Shown here: in pieces, positions 1-8,189 of the stretch
Position numbering within the stretch: position 1 is the stretch's first letter
Layout: every line of letters begins with the position of its first letter
Assembly (NCBI RefSeq): GCF_001598555.1
Contig: NZ_BCZE01000038.1
Location: 18,681 to 82,680 of the forward strand
Reading direction: 5' to 3'
DNA length: 64,000 bases
Source: Novosphingobium rosa NBRC 15208
Lineage (GTDB): Bacteria; Pseudomonadota; Alphaproteobacteria; Sphingomonadales; Sphingomonadaceae
Program-made: the position numbers and the translations under genes
Notes under the pieces: generated by a model
Database searches by the model: none
What the model saw: the letters and a program-made list of their open reading frames with translations, nothing else
What the model was told of the DNA's origin: nothing

Positions 1-435
1 GCTGATCTCGTCATTGGCCTTGAGGGCGTAGATGGGATATTGCTCCATCAGCGCCTTGAGCCGCTCGGCCAGCGACGACTTGCCGCCTCCCACCGGGCCG
101 AGCAGATAGAGAATCTGCTTGCGCTCCTCGAGGCCCTGCGAGGCATGGCGCAGGAAGGCGACGATCTGCTCGATCGTCTGCTCCATGCCATAGAAGCTTG
201 TGAAGCTGGGGTAGAGGCGGATGGTCCGGTTCATGAAGATCCGGCCGAGTCGCTGATCCTGCGCCGTATCGATGATCTGGGGCTCGCCAATGGCGGCCAG
301 CAGCCTTTCCGCAGCGGTCGCGTACATCAGCGGATCCTTGCGGCATCCGATGAGATAATCTTCCAGCGATATCTCCAACTGGCGTCGCTCGTCGAATTTC
401 CGCATGAAATCGGAAAACAGATCGCTGTCAGCCAA
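1..435 (-). CDS. prkA: PrkA-family serine protein kinase, N-terminal part (cut by window edge)
   Basis: Only the first 145 residues are present; the gene continues beyond base 1. PrkA (YeaG) proteins are AAA-type cytoplasmic serine kinases linked to stress and starvation responses. Visible are the typical N-terminal region (DYLIGCRKDPLMYATAAERL, residues about 27-46, then AIGEP), and a P-loop GPVGGGKS at residues 113-120. I chose a TTG start at 433-435 because a GGGTGGGAG ribosome-binding site lies about 8 bases upstream and there is no in-frame ATG before residue 11. In related bacteria prkA is followed by yeaH and spoVR-like genes, which would lie outside the window. The family call is firm; the start is moderately sure. 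Confidence 0.9.
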   Translation of the reverse strand, partial: MADSDLFSDFMRKFDERRQLEISLEDYLIGCRKDPLMYATAAERLLAAIGEPQIIDTAQDQRLGRIFMNRTIRLYPSFTSFYGMEQTIEQIVAFLRHASQGLEERKQILYLLGPVGGGKSSLAERLKALMEQYPIYALKANDEIS

Positions 436-734
436 TGATCGACTCCCACCCAAAGTGTCCGTCAACGAAAAGCAATGTATGCCTTTGCGAGGGTGTTGAC
501 CAGTGGATCGTGGTATTCTGATCAGATATTTGCGTCATGAAGGTGTTGCATCGCAGCAGTCGGGCGACGTGAGCGCTCGGCATCGGCCCGGCCCGTCGAG
601 TTCGCGTGCTTCGGGCACTGGGCAGGCCGGGCTCGATCGCAGAAGCAAACGCGGCCTGATCGAGGGATCGAGCCCCTGGAAGTCAGCTCTGTCAGCGGTT
701 CGGGAACGTTGACAGAGCGTAACGCACCGCCTCG
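436..734. other. Intergenic region between prkA and the aldehyde dehydrogenase gene
   Basis: About 300 bases with no gene I can support. It holds the upstream region of prkA and the 3' side of the aldehyde dehydrogenase gene. A 69-codon plus-strand frame (503-712) has no recognisable domain or ribosome-binding site. The only clear structure is the inverted repeat at 629-675. Confidence 0.5.
629..675. repeat. Inverted repeat, 10-bp perfect arms, 27-base loop
   Basis: GGGCTCGATC at 629-638 and GATCGAGCCC at 666-675 are exact reverse complements. There is no T-run after either arm, so a simple intrinsic terminator is not supported. It could be a structured 3' end of the aldehyde dehydrogenase transcript, which ends at 735 reading leftward. 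Confidence 0.4.
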
Positions 735-2150
735 CTATCGGTCGAGATCGACCGCATTGATGATATGGGCCTGGGTATATTCCAGCAATCCGGCCTCGCC
801 CAGCTCGGCGCCCAGACCGGATTGCATCACCCCGCGAAAGGGAATGCGCGGATCGATGGCCAGATGCTGGTTGACCCAGACCGTCCCGGTGTTGATCCGG
901 CGCGCGATGTCCGTCGCGCGCGCCACATCGCGGCTCCAGATGGTGCCCGCCAGACCATAATCGGAGGCGTTGGCCCGCGCGATCACCTCCTCGATGTCGG
1001 TGAAGCGCAGCACCGGCAGCACGGGCCCGAACTGCTCCTCGCGCACCAGCGGAGCCTCGTCATCCAGTCCGGCAATGATGGTGGGCGGGATGAAATAGCC
1101 GGGCCGGTCCAGCGGCGCGCCACCGGCCAGAACCTGTCCTTTGCCGCGTGCATCCGCCAGCAAGGCGCTAACCTTCTCGAACTGCATCCGGTTCTGCACC
1201 GGCCCGATGGTCACGCCCTGTCTGGTGCCCTCATCCACCACGGCGGCCTGCGCGAGCCGGGCGATTTCCTCGCAAAAGGCGTCATGGATGCTGTCATGGA
1301 CATAGGCCCGCTTGATCGCGACGCAGATCTGCCCGGCATTGGTCATCGCGCCCTGATAGACCTTTTGCGCGGCCAGCGCCGGAGGCATGTCGTCAAGCAC
1401 GATGGCGGCGTCATTCCCGCCCAGTTCCAGCGTGACGCGCTTCACGGTTCCCGCGGCTGAGGCCATCACTTTCTTGCCCGTTTCGGTCGATCCGGTGAAG
1501 GCCACTTTCATCACATCGGGATGGCTGGTGAGCAGCGGCCCCAGCTCATTCTGATCGGCGATGATGTTGACCACGCCGGCAGGCAGGATGTCCGCCAGAA
1601 TTTCGCCCAGCAACAGCGTGGTCAACGGCGTTGTGGGGGCCGGTTTGGCCACCATCGTGTTGCCCGCCATCAGGCATGGCCCCAGCTTGTTGGCCAGCAG
1701 CACCAGCGGGAAGTTCCAGGGGGTGATCGCGGCGCAGACCCCCAGCGGCGTGCGGTGCTCGATCACGCGATGGCCGGGTTCGTCCACCAGCACCTTGTCG
1801 GCGATCCGCATCTCGGCGAAGGCCTTGAGGGTGAAGACCGTGCCCATCACCTCGGCATGGGCCTGATCGAGCGGCTTGCCCTGTTCGGCGGTGAGCAGAT
1901 GGGCGAAAGCTTCCGCGCGGGACAACAGCCCGTCGGCAATCGCCTGGATCAGAGCGGCGCGGGCCTCCTGCGTTGTGTCGGCCCAGGCGGGAAAGGCGTC
2001 GCGCGCCGCGCGCACGGCGGCCTCAAGCTGGGATCCATCGGCCTTGGGGCAGGTGGCCAGCACAGTTTCGGTGGCCGGGTTCATGACCTCGAAATGGCTG
2101 GCGCCATCCACCAGTTGGCCGCCGATCAGCAGGCGATAATGCACGCTCAT
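735..2150 (-). CDS. NAD(P)-dependent aldehyde dehydrogenase
   Basis: A 471-residue cytoplasmic enzyme of the aldehyde dehydrogenase superfamily, oxidising an aldehyde to the acid. Visible are PWNFP (residues 144-148, with the oxyanion Asn), the cofactor-loop motif FTGSTETG (218-225), the general-base motif LELGG with Glu242, and the catalytic Cys276 in NAGQICV. Length and motifs fit the succinate-semialdehyde / betaine-aldehyde type, but the substrate cannot be read. The start is the ATG at 2148-2150 (MSVHYRLLIGGQ), which matches the family N-terminus; the reading frame stays open 98 codons further upstream, but that part is antisense-like. It ends the minus-strand set dehydrogenase, esterase, aldehyde dehydrogenase, consistent with oxidising the aldehyde made by the alcohol dehydrogenase at 3102-4235. 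Confidence 0.93.
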   Translation of the reverse strand: MSVHYRLLIGGQLVDGASHFEVMNPATETVLATCPKADGSQLEAAVRAARDAFPAWADTTQEARAALIQAIADGLLSRAEAFAHLLTAEQGKPLDQAHAEVMGTVFTLKAFAEMRIADKVLVDEPGHRVIEHRTPLGVCAAITPWNFPLVLLANKLGPCLMAGNTMVAKPAPTTPLTTLLLGEILADILPAGVVNIIADQNELGPLLTSHPDVMKVAFTGSTETGKKVMASAAGTVKRVTLELGGNDAAIVLDDMPPALAAQKVYQGAMTNAGQICVAIKRAYVHDSIHDAFCEEIARLAQAAVVDEGTRQGVTIGPVQNRMQFEKVSALLADARGKGQVLAGGAPLDRPGYFIPPTIIAGLDDEAPLVREEQFGPVLPVLRFTDIEEVIARANASDYGLAGTIWSRDVARATDIARRINTGTVWVNQHLAIDPRIPFRGVMQSGLGAELGEAGLLEYTQAHIINAVDLDR

Positions 2151-2170
2151 ATCCGGTTCTCCATATTCGA

Positions 2171-3109
2171 TCAAAGGGCTGCGATCAGGTCGAGGCCTGC
2201 ACGCAGGAAGCCGTCCACATCGCCCTGCGCCGAAGGCAGCGCCCGGCGCAGGTTGACGAAGCCATGGATCATCCCTTCGGCCTCGATTGCGATCACCGTG
2301 GCCCCGGCATCCCTTGCCCTTTGGGCATAGGCCAGTCCCTGATCGCGCAAAGGGTCCAGACTGGCCGTCAGCATCAGCAGCGGGGTGGAAGGGATGGGGC
2401 CGTTCAGCAGCCGATAGCGCGGATCGTCGCCGGGCCGCCCGCAAAGCGAGTCGAACCAGTCCATGACGGAGCGGGTGATCATATAGCCTTCGCCCAGATC
2501 GCGCACCGAAGGCCAGTCATTGCCACCGCCGACGAAAGGATAAAGCGCCCATTGCGCCAGCACCGGCACCGCTGCCGGGGCGATCCCCAGCCGCTGGGCG
2601 ACCAGCAGCGCCAGATGGCCGCCCGCGCTGTCGCCACAGGTGATCAGGCTGGTGACGTGCCTGCCCAGATCGCCTGGCTGACCGGCGACCCAGCGGGCGG
2701 CGGTCTCGGCATCCTCGGCAAAGGCGGGGAAGGGGTGATCGGGCGCCAGCCGGTAATCGACAGCCAGCACCGGCAGATCGCAGCGGCTGGCAAGGGTGCG
2801 GCAGAAGGCATCATGCGAGGCAAGATCCCCGAAAACGAAGCCGCCGCCGTGGAAGAACAGGATCAGCGGCCCGGCTTCGCGCTCAAGCCGCCGGTCATAC
2901 AGGCGCAGAGGGATGGCGCCGTCTGAGCCGGGGCATGCCAGATCACGCACCATGGGCAGGGGCGCGGAAGGGATGTCCGCGCTTTGTCCCATCGCGCGCA
3001 TCATGGCGCGCACCGCCTTTATGGGCAGATCCTGCATCGGCGGCGCGCCGGAGGAGGCTGCCTGCGCCAGAAAAGCGGCGACATCGGCGCGGATGAACGG
3101 TTCAGTCAC
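2171..3109 (-). CDS. Alpha/beta-hydrolase fold-3 esterase (HSL family)
   Basis: A 312-residue esterase of the hormone-sensitive-lipase group. The oxyanion motif HGGG is at residues 87-90 and the nucleophile motif GDSAGG at 159-164, with Ser161; the later SLDPLRDQG and GMIHGF segments carry the expected catalytic Asp and His. There is no signal peptide, so it acts in the cytoplasm. I chose the GTG at 3107-3109 because it overlaps the last 8 bases of the upstream alcohol dehydrogenase gene, which suggests translational coupling; a longer start at 3160 would add a Cys/Arg-rich segment unlike the family. It probably releases the alcohol that the neighbouring dehydrogenases oxidise. The substrate is unknown. 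Confidence 0.92.
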   Translation of the reverse strand: MTEPFIRADVAAFLAQAASSGAPPMQDLPIKAVRAMMRAMGQSADIPSAPLPMVRDLACPGSDGAIPLRLYDRRLEREAGPLILFFHGGGFVFGDLASHDAFCRTLASRCDLPVLAVDYRLAPDHPFPAFAEDAETAARWVAGQPGDLGRHVTSLITCGDSAGGHLALLVAQRLGIAPAAVPVLAQWALYPFVGGGNDWPSVRDLGEGYMITRSVMDWFDSLCGRPGDDPRYRLLNGPIPSTPLLMLTASLDPLRDQGLAYAQRARDAGATVIAIEAEGMIHGFVNLRRALPSAQGDVDGFLRAGLDLIAAL

Positions 3110-4235
3110 GGTCGAGCCCCTCCACCGGCAGGCGCAACACCGGCTTGACCACCTCTCCATTTTCTGCGGCGGCGATGGCCATCGTGATCTCGGCGAAGTC
3201 GAAGAAACGGATCAGCCGATCGAAGGGAAAGCGCCCGGCCCGGTAATGGCCGATAAGGTCGGGGATGAAGCTGGCTGGATCTGCGCCGCCTTCAACAACC
3301 CCGCGGATCACGCGCCCTCCGCTCATCAGATATGTGGCATCGGTGCGAAGAGTCGCGCGCGGCTCATAGGCGCCCACCAGAGCAAGCTCTCCGCGCGGGG
3401 CGAGGGCGGGCAACGCCGCATTGCACGCATCGATGAGGCCGGTGGTGTCGATGATGTAGTCGAAACCTGCCGCGCATCCCGCCGCTGCGGCATGATCGGC
3501 CATGCCAGCGGCATCGGCAAGGGCCGCATGGGTGGCGCCCAGCGTCAGGGCCAGTTCGACCCGGGCCGGATTGATATCCAGCGCCATGATCGTGGCGGCC
3601 CCGGCGATCCCCGCCGCCATCACGGCCGAGAGCCCTACGGCGCCCGCGCCGATCACCGCCACACTGCTGCCAGCCCGCACGCGCAGGGCGTTCAGCACCG
3701 TCCCCGCGCCGGTCTGGATGCCGCAGCCCAGCGGGCCGAGCAGTTCGATAGGCAGATCGCGCTCAACCTTCACCACATTGCGCTGCTGGACCAGCGCATG
3801 GCTGGCAAAGGAGGATTGGCCGAAAACATGGCTATGAACGCTTTGCCCTGCCGCATCGCTCAGCGCTGTCGAACCGTCGCGGCGGCTGCCGGAGAAATTG
3901 AGCGCGGCCCAGTCTTGGCAATAGGCCGGGACATGATCGTGACAGGCGCCGCATCCCCCGCAGGACGCAAAGGAAAGGACCACGTGATCGCCGATGGCCA
4001 GGCCGGTGACCTCGCTGCCGATCCGTAGCACCACGCCCGAGCCTTCATGCCCCAGCACCACCGGCATGGGCACCGGCAGCAGGCCGTCGCGCATCACCAT
4101 ATCGGTATGGCACACGCCCACGCCGCGCAGTTCGACCAGCACCTCGTCGGCGCGAGGGTCTTTCAGGATCAGGGTTTCGAGGACAGGCGCGGCGCCGATA
4201 CGCCGCTGAACGGCCGCAAGAATGGGCTGGGGCAT
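3102..4235 (-). CDS. Zinc-dependent alcohol dehydrogenase (aryl-alcohol type)
   Basis: A 377-residue medium-chain dehydrogenase. The catalytic zinc ligands are visible as Cys42-His43 (GVCHTD) and His63-Glu64 (LGHEGSG); the structural zinc lobe is Cys92, Cys95, Cys98 and Cys106. The Rossmann motif GAGAVG follows in the second half, and the nearby Asp (ALDINPAR) favours NAD. The LGPLGCGIQTGAG segment is typical of the class III / benzyl-alcohol dehydrogenase branch. It would oxidise a primary, perhaps aromatic, alcohol to the aldehyde. It is transcribed with the esterase (8-base overlap) and lies 59 bases downstream of the TonB receptor gene. The exact substrate is not readable. Confidence 0.93.
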   Translation of the reverse strand: MPQPILAAVQRRIGAAPVLETLILKDPRADEVLVELRGVGVCHTDMVMRDGLLPVPMPVVLGHEGSGVVLRIGSEVTGLAIGDHVVLSFASCGGCGACHDHVPAYCQDWAALNFSGSRRDGSTALSDAAGQSVHSHVFGQSSFASHALVQQRNVVKVERDLPIELLGPLGCGIQTGAGTVLNALRVRAGSSVAVIGAGAVGLSAVMAAGIAGAATIMALDINPARVELALTLGATHAALADAAGMADHAAAAGCAAGFDYIIDTTGLIDACNAALPALAPRGELALVGAYEPRATLRTDATYLMSGGRVIRGVVEGGADPASFIPDLIGHYRAGRFPFDRLIRFFDFAEITMAIAAAENGEVVKPVLRLPVEGLDRD

Positions 4236-4294
4236 GGTCGTCTTTCATGGAGGAGATGGGATGACGGGGAGGCGGCCCCTCCCCGGGACGCAGG

Positions 4295-6775
4295 TCAGAA
4301 TTTGATCCCCAGCCTGGCGTACCATTCGGCCGGGCGGCTGTAGGTGCCGAACACCAGACCCGCCGTGAAATTGGGCCCGCCGGTGACCAGATAGCGGTTG
4401 TTGGTGATGTTGGTGCCGCCCACGGTCAGGTCATAGCGCCCGCCGGGGGCTTTCCAGCTCAGGCTGGCGTTCATGATGTCGGTGGCCTGGCGGACCAGCA
4501 CATAGGTGCCTTCCGTGTCGTTGCGCATGCTTGTGGTGTGGGTCCAGTCACCCAGCAGCACCAGCTTGCCCCGGCCCACCGGCACTTCGTAGCGCGGCGA
4601 CAGGTTGATCTTCCAATGCGGCGCCTTGGGCAGATTGGCCCCGGTGTAGACGCCCATCTGATAGGCGCTGGGCGCCACCTGCGCCCCTGACGAAACCGAG
4701 GTGTAATAGGCATCGAGATAGCTGAGCGAGCTGGTGAGCGTGAAGCCGCCGCCCGGCGCCACGGTGCCTTCCAGCTCCACGCCCTTGATGCGCGCGTCGC
4801 CCGCATTCTGAATGGTGGGGGAAAGGCCCTGCTGGAAGTTGAGCTGGATGCCCTGATAGCGCGTGGTGAAAGCCGCCAGATTGACCTGCAGCCGGTGGTC
4901 GAGCAGCGTCGATTTGATGCCGATCTCGAAGGTTTCTGCATGTTCCGGCCCGAAGGTGGGCGCGACCTTCAGCGGATTGGTCAGCCGCGTGGTCCAGCTT
5001 CCGGTCTTGTAGCCGCGCGACCATGAGGCATAGGCCATCAACCCCTTGCGCGGGGTGATCTGCACCCCGGCCTTGGGGCTGAAATTGCTGAACGTCTGCT
5101 TGTCGGGCGTGGCGGGGTAATAGAGCAGGGGCTGGCTGGGGTCCGGGAAGCCCAGCGCGCTGGCGCAGGCGGCATTGGGAGCGCTGGCCGAGCAATTGGC
5201 GAATTTGTAAGCCAACCCGTTATCGTCGGACTGATAGCCGTGATACGCCTTGTCCTCATGGGTGAAACGGCCGCCCAGCGTCAGGCCGATCAGATCGCCG
5301 GGATGATAATCCAGCTGGCCATAGCCGGCGTAGTTCACGGTGCTGAGCCGTCCCGGTCCATCCACCTGGAGCAGGCCCTGATCGAAGATCACATAGTCAT
5401 GCAGATCGCCGCTTTCCTTGAAGGCATAGGCGCCCAGCACATAGGTCAGCCGATTGTCCAGCGCCTTGCCGGTCAGTTGCAGCTCCTGGCTCCATTGCTG
5501 CTGCTTCACCGTGAAGCTGAGCTGCAGCATCTGCAGCGGCGAGCCGGACTGGTCGGTGCCCGCCGCAAAGTTCAGCTTGCGCCATGCCGAGATCGACTTG
5601 AGATGGATGTTGGCGGCCAGATCGCCTTCCAGAGTGAGCGCGAGGCCGCCCTGCTGCAGCTTCGAGAAGTTGAGGCCGGTGGCATAGGAGGTGTCGATGT
5701 TGCCCGTGGCATTGGCCCAGCGGCTGTCCCACGGCAGGCGGCCCGTGCCGGTGGCGGCGCCCACATTGGCCCCTGCCAGCGCGGCCACCGTGTTGTAGCC
5801 TGCCGCCCCGCCGCGCGGGCCGCAGACAGCGCCGAGCCCCGCGCCGGTCAGCACGGAGGCGGGCAGGCTGATGCAGGCGTTGTAGACGCCGGCCAGGCCA
5901 CCGGGGTAGTTTTCCGTGGTCATCAGCACGGTGTTGGGCGTGGCGTCCTGATCGACATGCGTATAGTCCGCGGCCAGCGTGGCTTTCACCCCGGGGGCGA
6001 TGTCCCATTTGAGCTTGCCGCGCAGGTTCCAGCTGTTGTCGCCACCCTGCTGGCCGTCACCCGTGCTGGTGCCCGCGGCGGCGAAGGCGGTGACCGGATC
6101 GGTGGTGTAGGCGCCGCCGCCCGGATAGGGGATGCGTTTCTGATAGCCCTGACGGCTCAGGATGCCGAAGGAGAGCGAGGAGAAGAGCGTCTCGCTGATC
6201 GGCATATCGACCGTGGCGCGGGCCTGCAGGCGGTTGTAACTGCCCGTGGTGACATCGCCGATAAAGCGGAATTCGCGGCCCGGATCATGGGTGACGATGC
6301 TGATCGCCCCGCCGATGGTGTTGCGGCCGAACAGCGTGCCCTGCGGCCCCTTGAGCACCTCGATCCGATCGACATCGAGCAGATCCTGATTGGCCCCCAC
6401 CGAACGCGCGAGATAGACGCCATCGACATAGACACCCACCGCCGGATCGATGTTGAAGGCGAAATCGGCAACGCCAATGCCCCGGATCGAGGCGCCCAGC
6501 ACCGCGCTGGAGCCGGAAAAGGGCGTGGAGGAATCGAGCGTGACATTGGGCGAGATCGCCGAGAGCGCCGACACGTCCCCCACCGCGCGTTCCTTCAGCG
6601 CATTGGCGGTGAAGGCTGAAATGGCGATGGGCACGCTCTGGACATTCTCGCTGCGCTTTTGCGCGGTGACGACGATCTCCTCGATGCCGCCATGGCCGCC
6701 GGTGTCGGTCTGCGCCTGCGCGATGCAGGGCAGGGCGGTTGTGGCCAGCAACAGGCCGATGCAGTGACGAAGCAT
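4295..6775 (-). CDS. TonB-dependent outer-membrane receptor
   Basis: An 826-residue receptor with a signal peptide (MLRHCIGLLLATTALPCIAQAQ), a TonB box-like IEEIVVTAQKR, and the plug motif LKGPQGTLFGRNTIGGAI. It ends in a beta-barrel with a C-terminal aromatic residue (ARLGIKF). This belongs to the large sphingomonad COG1629 group that imports organic substrates as well as iron complexes. The start is the ATG at 6773-6775, preceded by a GGGGGAGAA ribosome-binding site; the open frame extends 14 codons further but without a signal peptide. Its position ahead of the dehydrogenase and esterase genes, and after an AraC regulator, suggests it imports the ester or alcohol degraded by those enzymes. 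That role is inference. Confidence 0.93.
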   Translation of the reverse strand: MLRHCIGLLLATTALPCIAQAQTDTGGHGGIEEIVVTAQKRSENVQSVPIAISAFTANALKERAVGDVSALSAISPNVTLDSSTPFSGSSAVLGASIRGIGVADFAFNIDPAVGVYVDGVYLARSVGANQDLLDVDRIEVLKGPQGTLFGRNTIGGAISIVTHDPGREFRFIGDVTTGSYNRLQARATVDMPISETLFSSLSFGILSRQGYQKRIPYPGGGAYTTDPVTAFAAAGTSTGDGQQGGDNSWNLRGKLKWDIAPGVKATLAADYTHVDQDATPNTVLMTTENYPGGLAGVYNACISLPASVLTGAGLGAVCGPRGGAAGYNTVAALAGANVGAATGTGRLPWDSRWANATGNIDTSYATGLNFSKLQQGGLALTLEGDLAANIHLKSISAWRKLNFAAGTDQSGSPLQMLQLSFTVKQQQWSQELQLTGKALDNRLTYVLGAYAFKESGDLHDYVIFDQGLLQVDGPGRLSTVNYAGYGQLDYHPGDLIGLTLGGRFTHEDKAYHGYQSDDNGLAYKFANCSASAPNAACASALGFPDPSQPLLYYPATPDKQTFSNFSPKAGVQITPRKGLMAYASWSRGYKTGSWTTRLTNPLKVAPTFGPEHAETFEIGIKSTLLDHRLQVNLAAFTTRYQGIQLNFQQGLSPTIQNAGDARIKGVELEGTVAPGGGFTLTSSLSYLDAYYTSVSSGAQVAPSAYQMGVYTGANLPKAPHWKINLSPRYEVPVGRGKLVLLGDWTHTTSMRNDTEGTYVLVRQATDIMNASLSWKAPGGRYDLTVGGTNITNNRYLVTGGPNFTAGLVFGTYSRPAEWYARLGIKF

Positions 6776-6858
6776 GTGGTTCTCCCCCAAGGGATCGCGC
6801 CGGTACGATGCTGGCACGATTCCCGTTGAAGGAGAGATTAGGCCGGAACAGGGAGATG

Positions 6859-6900
6859 GGCGCGCACTCGGGCGAACCGGGGAGCAGGATTGGCGCGCAC
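6859..6900. promoter_or_regulatory. Direct repeat GGCGCGCAC upstream of the TonB receptor gene
   Basis: GGCGCGCAC occurs at 6859-6867 and again at 6892-6900, 33 bases apart or about three helical turns. Tandem half-sites on one face of the DNA are typical of AraC-family binding. They lie 84-125 bases upstream of the receptor start, next to the AraC gene. A candidate only. Confidence 0.25.
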
Positions 6901-6902
6901 CT

Positions 6903-7826
6903 TCACACCGCTTGCATGCGCCATTGGCTGGGCGTCATGCCGAAACGCCGGCGGAAGCAGCGGGCAAAGAAGCTGGGATCGGAAAAGCCGATGTCGAACG
7001 CGATCTGGGTCACGCTGGAGGCAGGATGGCTGCGCAGCATCTGCGCCGCGCGTTGCAGGCGCTGCTGCGTGATGAAGCCGGTGGGGCTGCCGCCGATATG
7101 GCGGGCGAAGGCCTTCTGAACCGCGCGCGGCGACAGGCCGGTGGCCTGAGCGATGCTGGCGGTGCCCAGTTCCGGATCGTGCAGATGGGCCAGCGCGAAT
7201 TCCACCGGCCCGCGCGACAGGGTCTCTGGCCGGGTTTTCTCGCTCAGGCAGGCGATGCGGGCCAGGCTGATCAGCACCGTGTCGAGATTGCGGTCAAGGT
7301 CATGCATATGGTCGCGCTCGTCCCACACGCCGCCCAGCAGGCGGCCCAGCAGCCGGACATTCGGATCCTTGCCGTCCAGGCGGCGCGAGCACCAGTTGTG
7401 CCGGGATGCGACATCGCCCAGCAGCGAGATCGGCATGTTGAGGATCAGGCAGTCATTCGCATCGGAAATGTCGATGTCATAAGGCGTGTCTTCCTCCGCG
7501 ATCAGCACGTCGCCGGCGCTGGCATATTCGACGCGCCCGCGTTGATGCATCATCATCCGCCCGCGCCGCTGCAGATGAAAGACGAGCATACGTTCCCCCG
7601 CGCTTTCATGCGCGCGGCTGACCCTTGACCGGCTGCTGAGCGCGCGGGCAATCCCCAGCCGCCCCACAGACCAGCGCGCCAGATCGGCCTGAATGCTGGA
7701 GGGCGCCTCGACGACCATGCCGGGAAAGGTTTCGGCAATCAGGCTGCGCCAGAAGTCCTGTCGGCGCTCCGGCGGAAGAAGGCGTGTGGTGAACAATTCC
7801 ACCAGGGGCATGGCCTGCCCGCTCAT
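6903..7826 (-). CDS. AraC-family transcriptional regulator
   Basis: A 307-residue regulator. The N-terminal two-thirds match the AraC-binding-like (cupin-type) sensing domain found in many catabolic activators. The C-terminal 100 residues carry the double helix-turn-helix: a first motif in ASIAQATGLSPRAVQKAFARHIGGSPTGFI, and a second in SVTQIAFDIGFSDPSFFARCFRRRFGMTPSQWR. It lies immediately upstream of, and in the same direction as, the receptor and alcohol/ester oxidation genes, so it most likely activates that set when substrate is present. The ATG at 7824-7826 is used; an internal ATG five codons later is also possible. Confidence 0.93.
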   Translation of the reverse strand: MSGQAMPLVELFTTRLLPPERRQDFWRSLIAETFPGMVVEAPSSIQADLARWSVGRLGIARALSSRSRVSRAHESAGERMLVFHLQRRGRMMMHQRGRVEYASAGDVLIAEEDTPYDIDISDANDCLILNMPISLLGDVASRHNWCSRRLDGKDPNVRLLGRLLGGVWDERDHMHDLDRNLDTVLISLARIACLSEKTRPETLSRGPVEFALAHLHDPELGTASIAQATGLSPRAVQKAFARHIGGSPTGFITQQRLQRAAQMLRSHPASSVTQIAFDIGFSDPSFFARCFRRRFGMTPSQWRMQAV

Positions 7827-8189
7827 ATATCAACCGCACCGTGTGAGTGCCTCATGACCCCCGCCCCCTCAGGCTGATCTTTCATCGTTGGGCGTGACCC
7901 GCCTTGGTCGCCGCCACGCTTATCTTATCATCGCCGCCTGACTTTTGAAGTCCCATTCGGCGTGTTGCTTTGGCGCAATCCCATCCGATGTATCGCGCAG
8001 CACATTCGATGAACGGAATGAAGGTTATGGGCTCCAGCGGTCGCGATCGCTCCATGGCTGGAAGGTTGCGAACGCCGGAACGGCAGCTACCAAACCTTAA
8101 ATGGTATATTGCAGCCTACCCTTCAGGGTCGGGCGGCGTAGCGTCCTGGCCCGTCATCGCTGATCCCGGTCATGCCGGGCGTTTGCTTT
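7827..8189. other. 363-bp intergenic region upstream of the AraC gene
   Basis: No gene is supported here. It holds the promoter region of the AraC gene and the 3' side of the ROK gene, both on the minus strand. A short AT-rich stretch at 8088-8112 contains the inverted repeat TACCA-N9-TGGTA (8088-8106). A small CCCGG-N5-CCGGG stem near 8164-8178 is followed on the plus strand by a pyrimidine-rich run. The plus-strand frame starting at 7970 has no recognisable domain. Confidence 0.5.

Noticed and set aside
11..346. A minus-strand frame of 111 codons at the left edge
   Set aside because: It overlaps the PrkA gene in another frame and has no domain; the PrkA frame shows a P-loop and the family N-terminus.
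496..519. TTGACC and TATTCT as a promoter near 500
   Set aside because: The spacer is only 12 bases, too short for sigma-70, and no plus-strand gene follows.
503..712. Small plus-strand frame (69 codons) in the first intergenic region
   Set aside because: No ribosome-binding site, no recognisable motif, and a composition like non-coding GC-rich DNA.
8164..8185. CCCGG-N5-CCGGG stem with following pyrimidines as a plus-strand terminator
   Set aside because: No plus-strand gene lies upstream, and the stem is only 5 bp.
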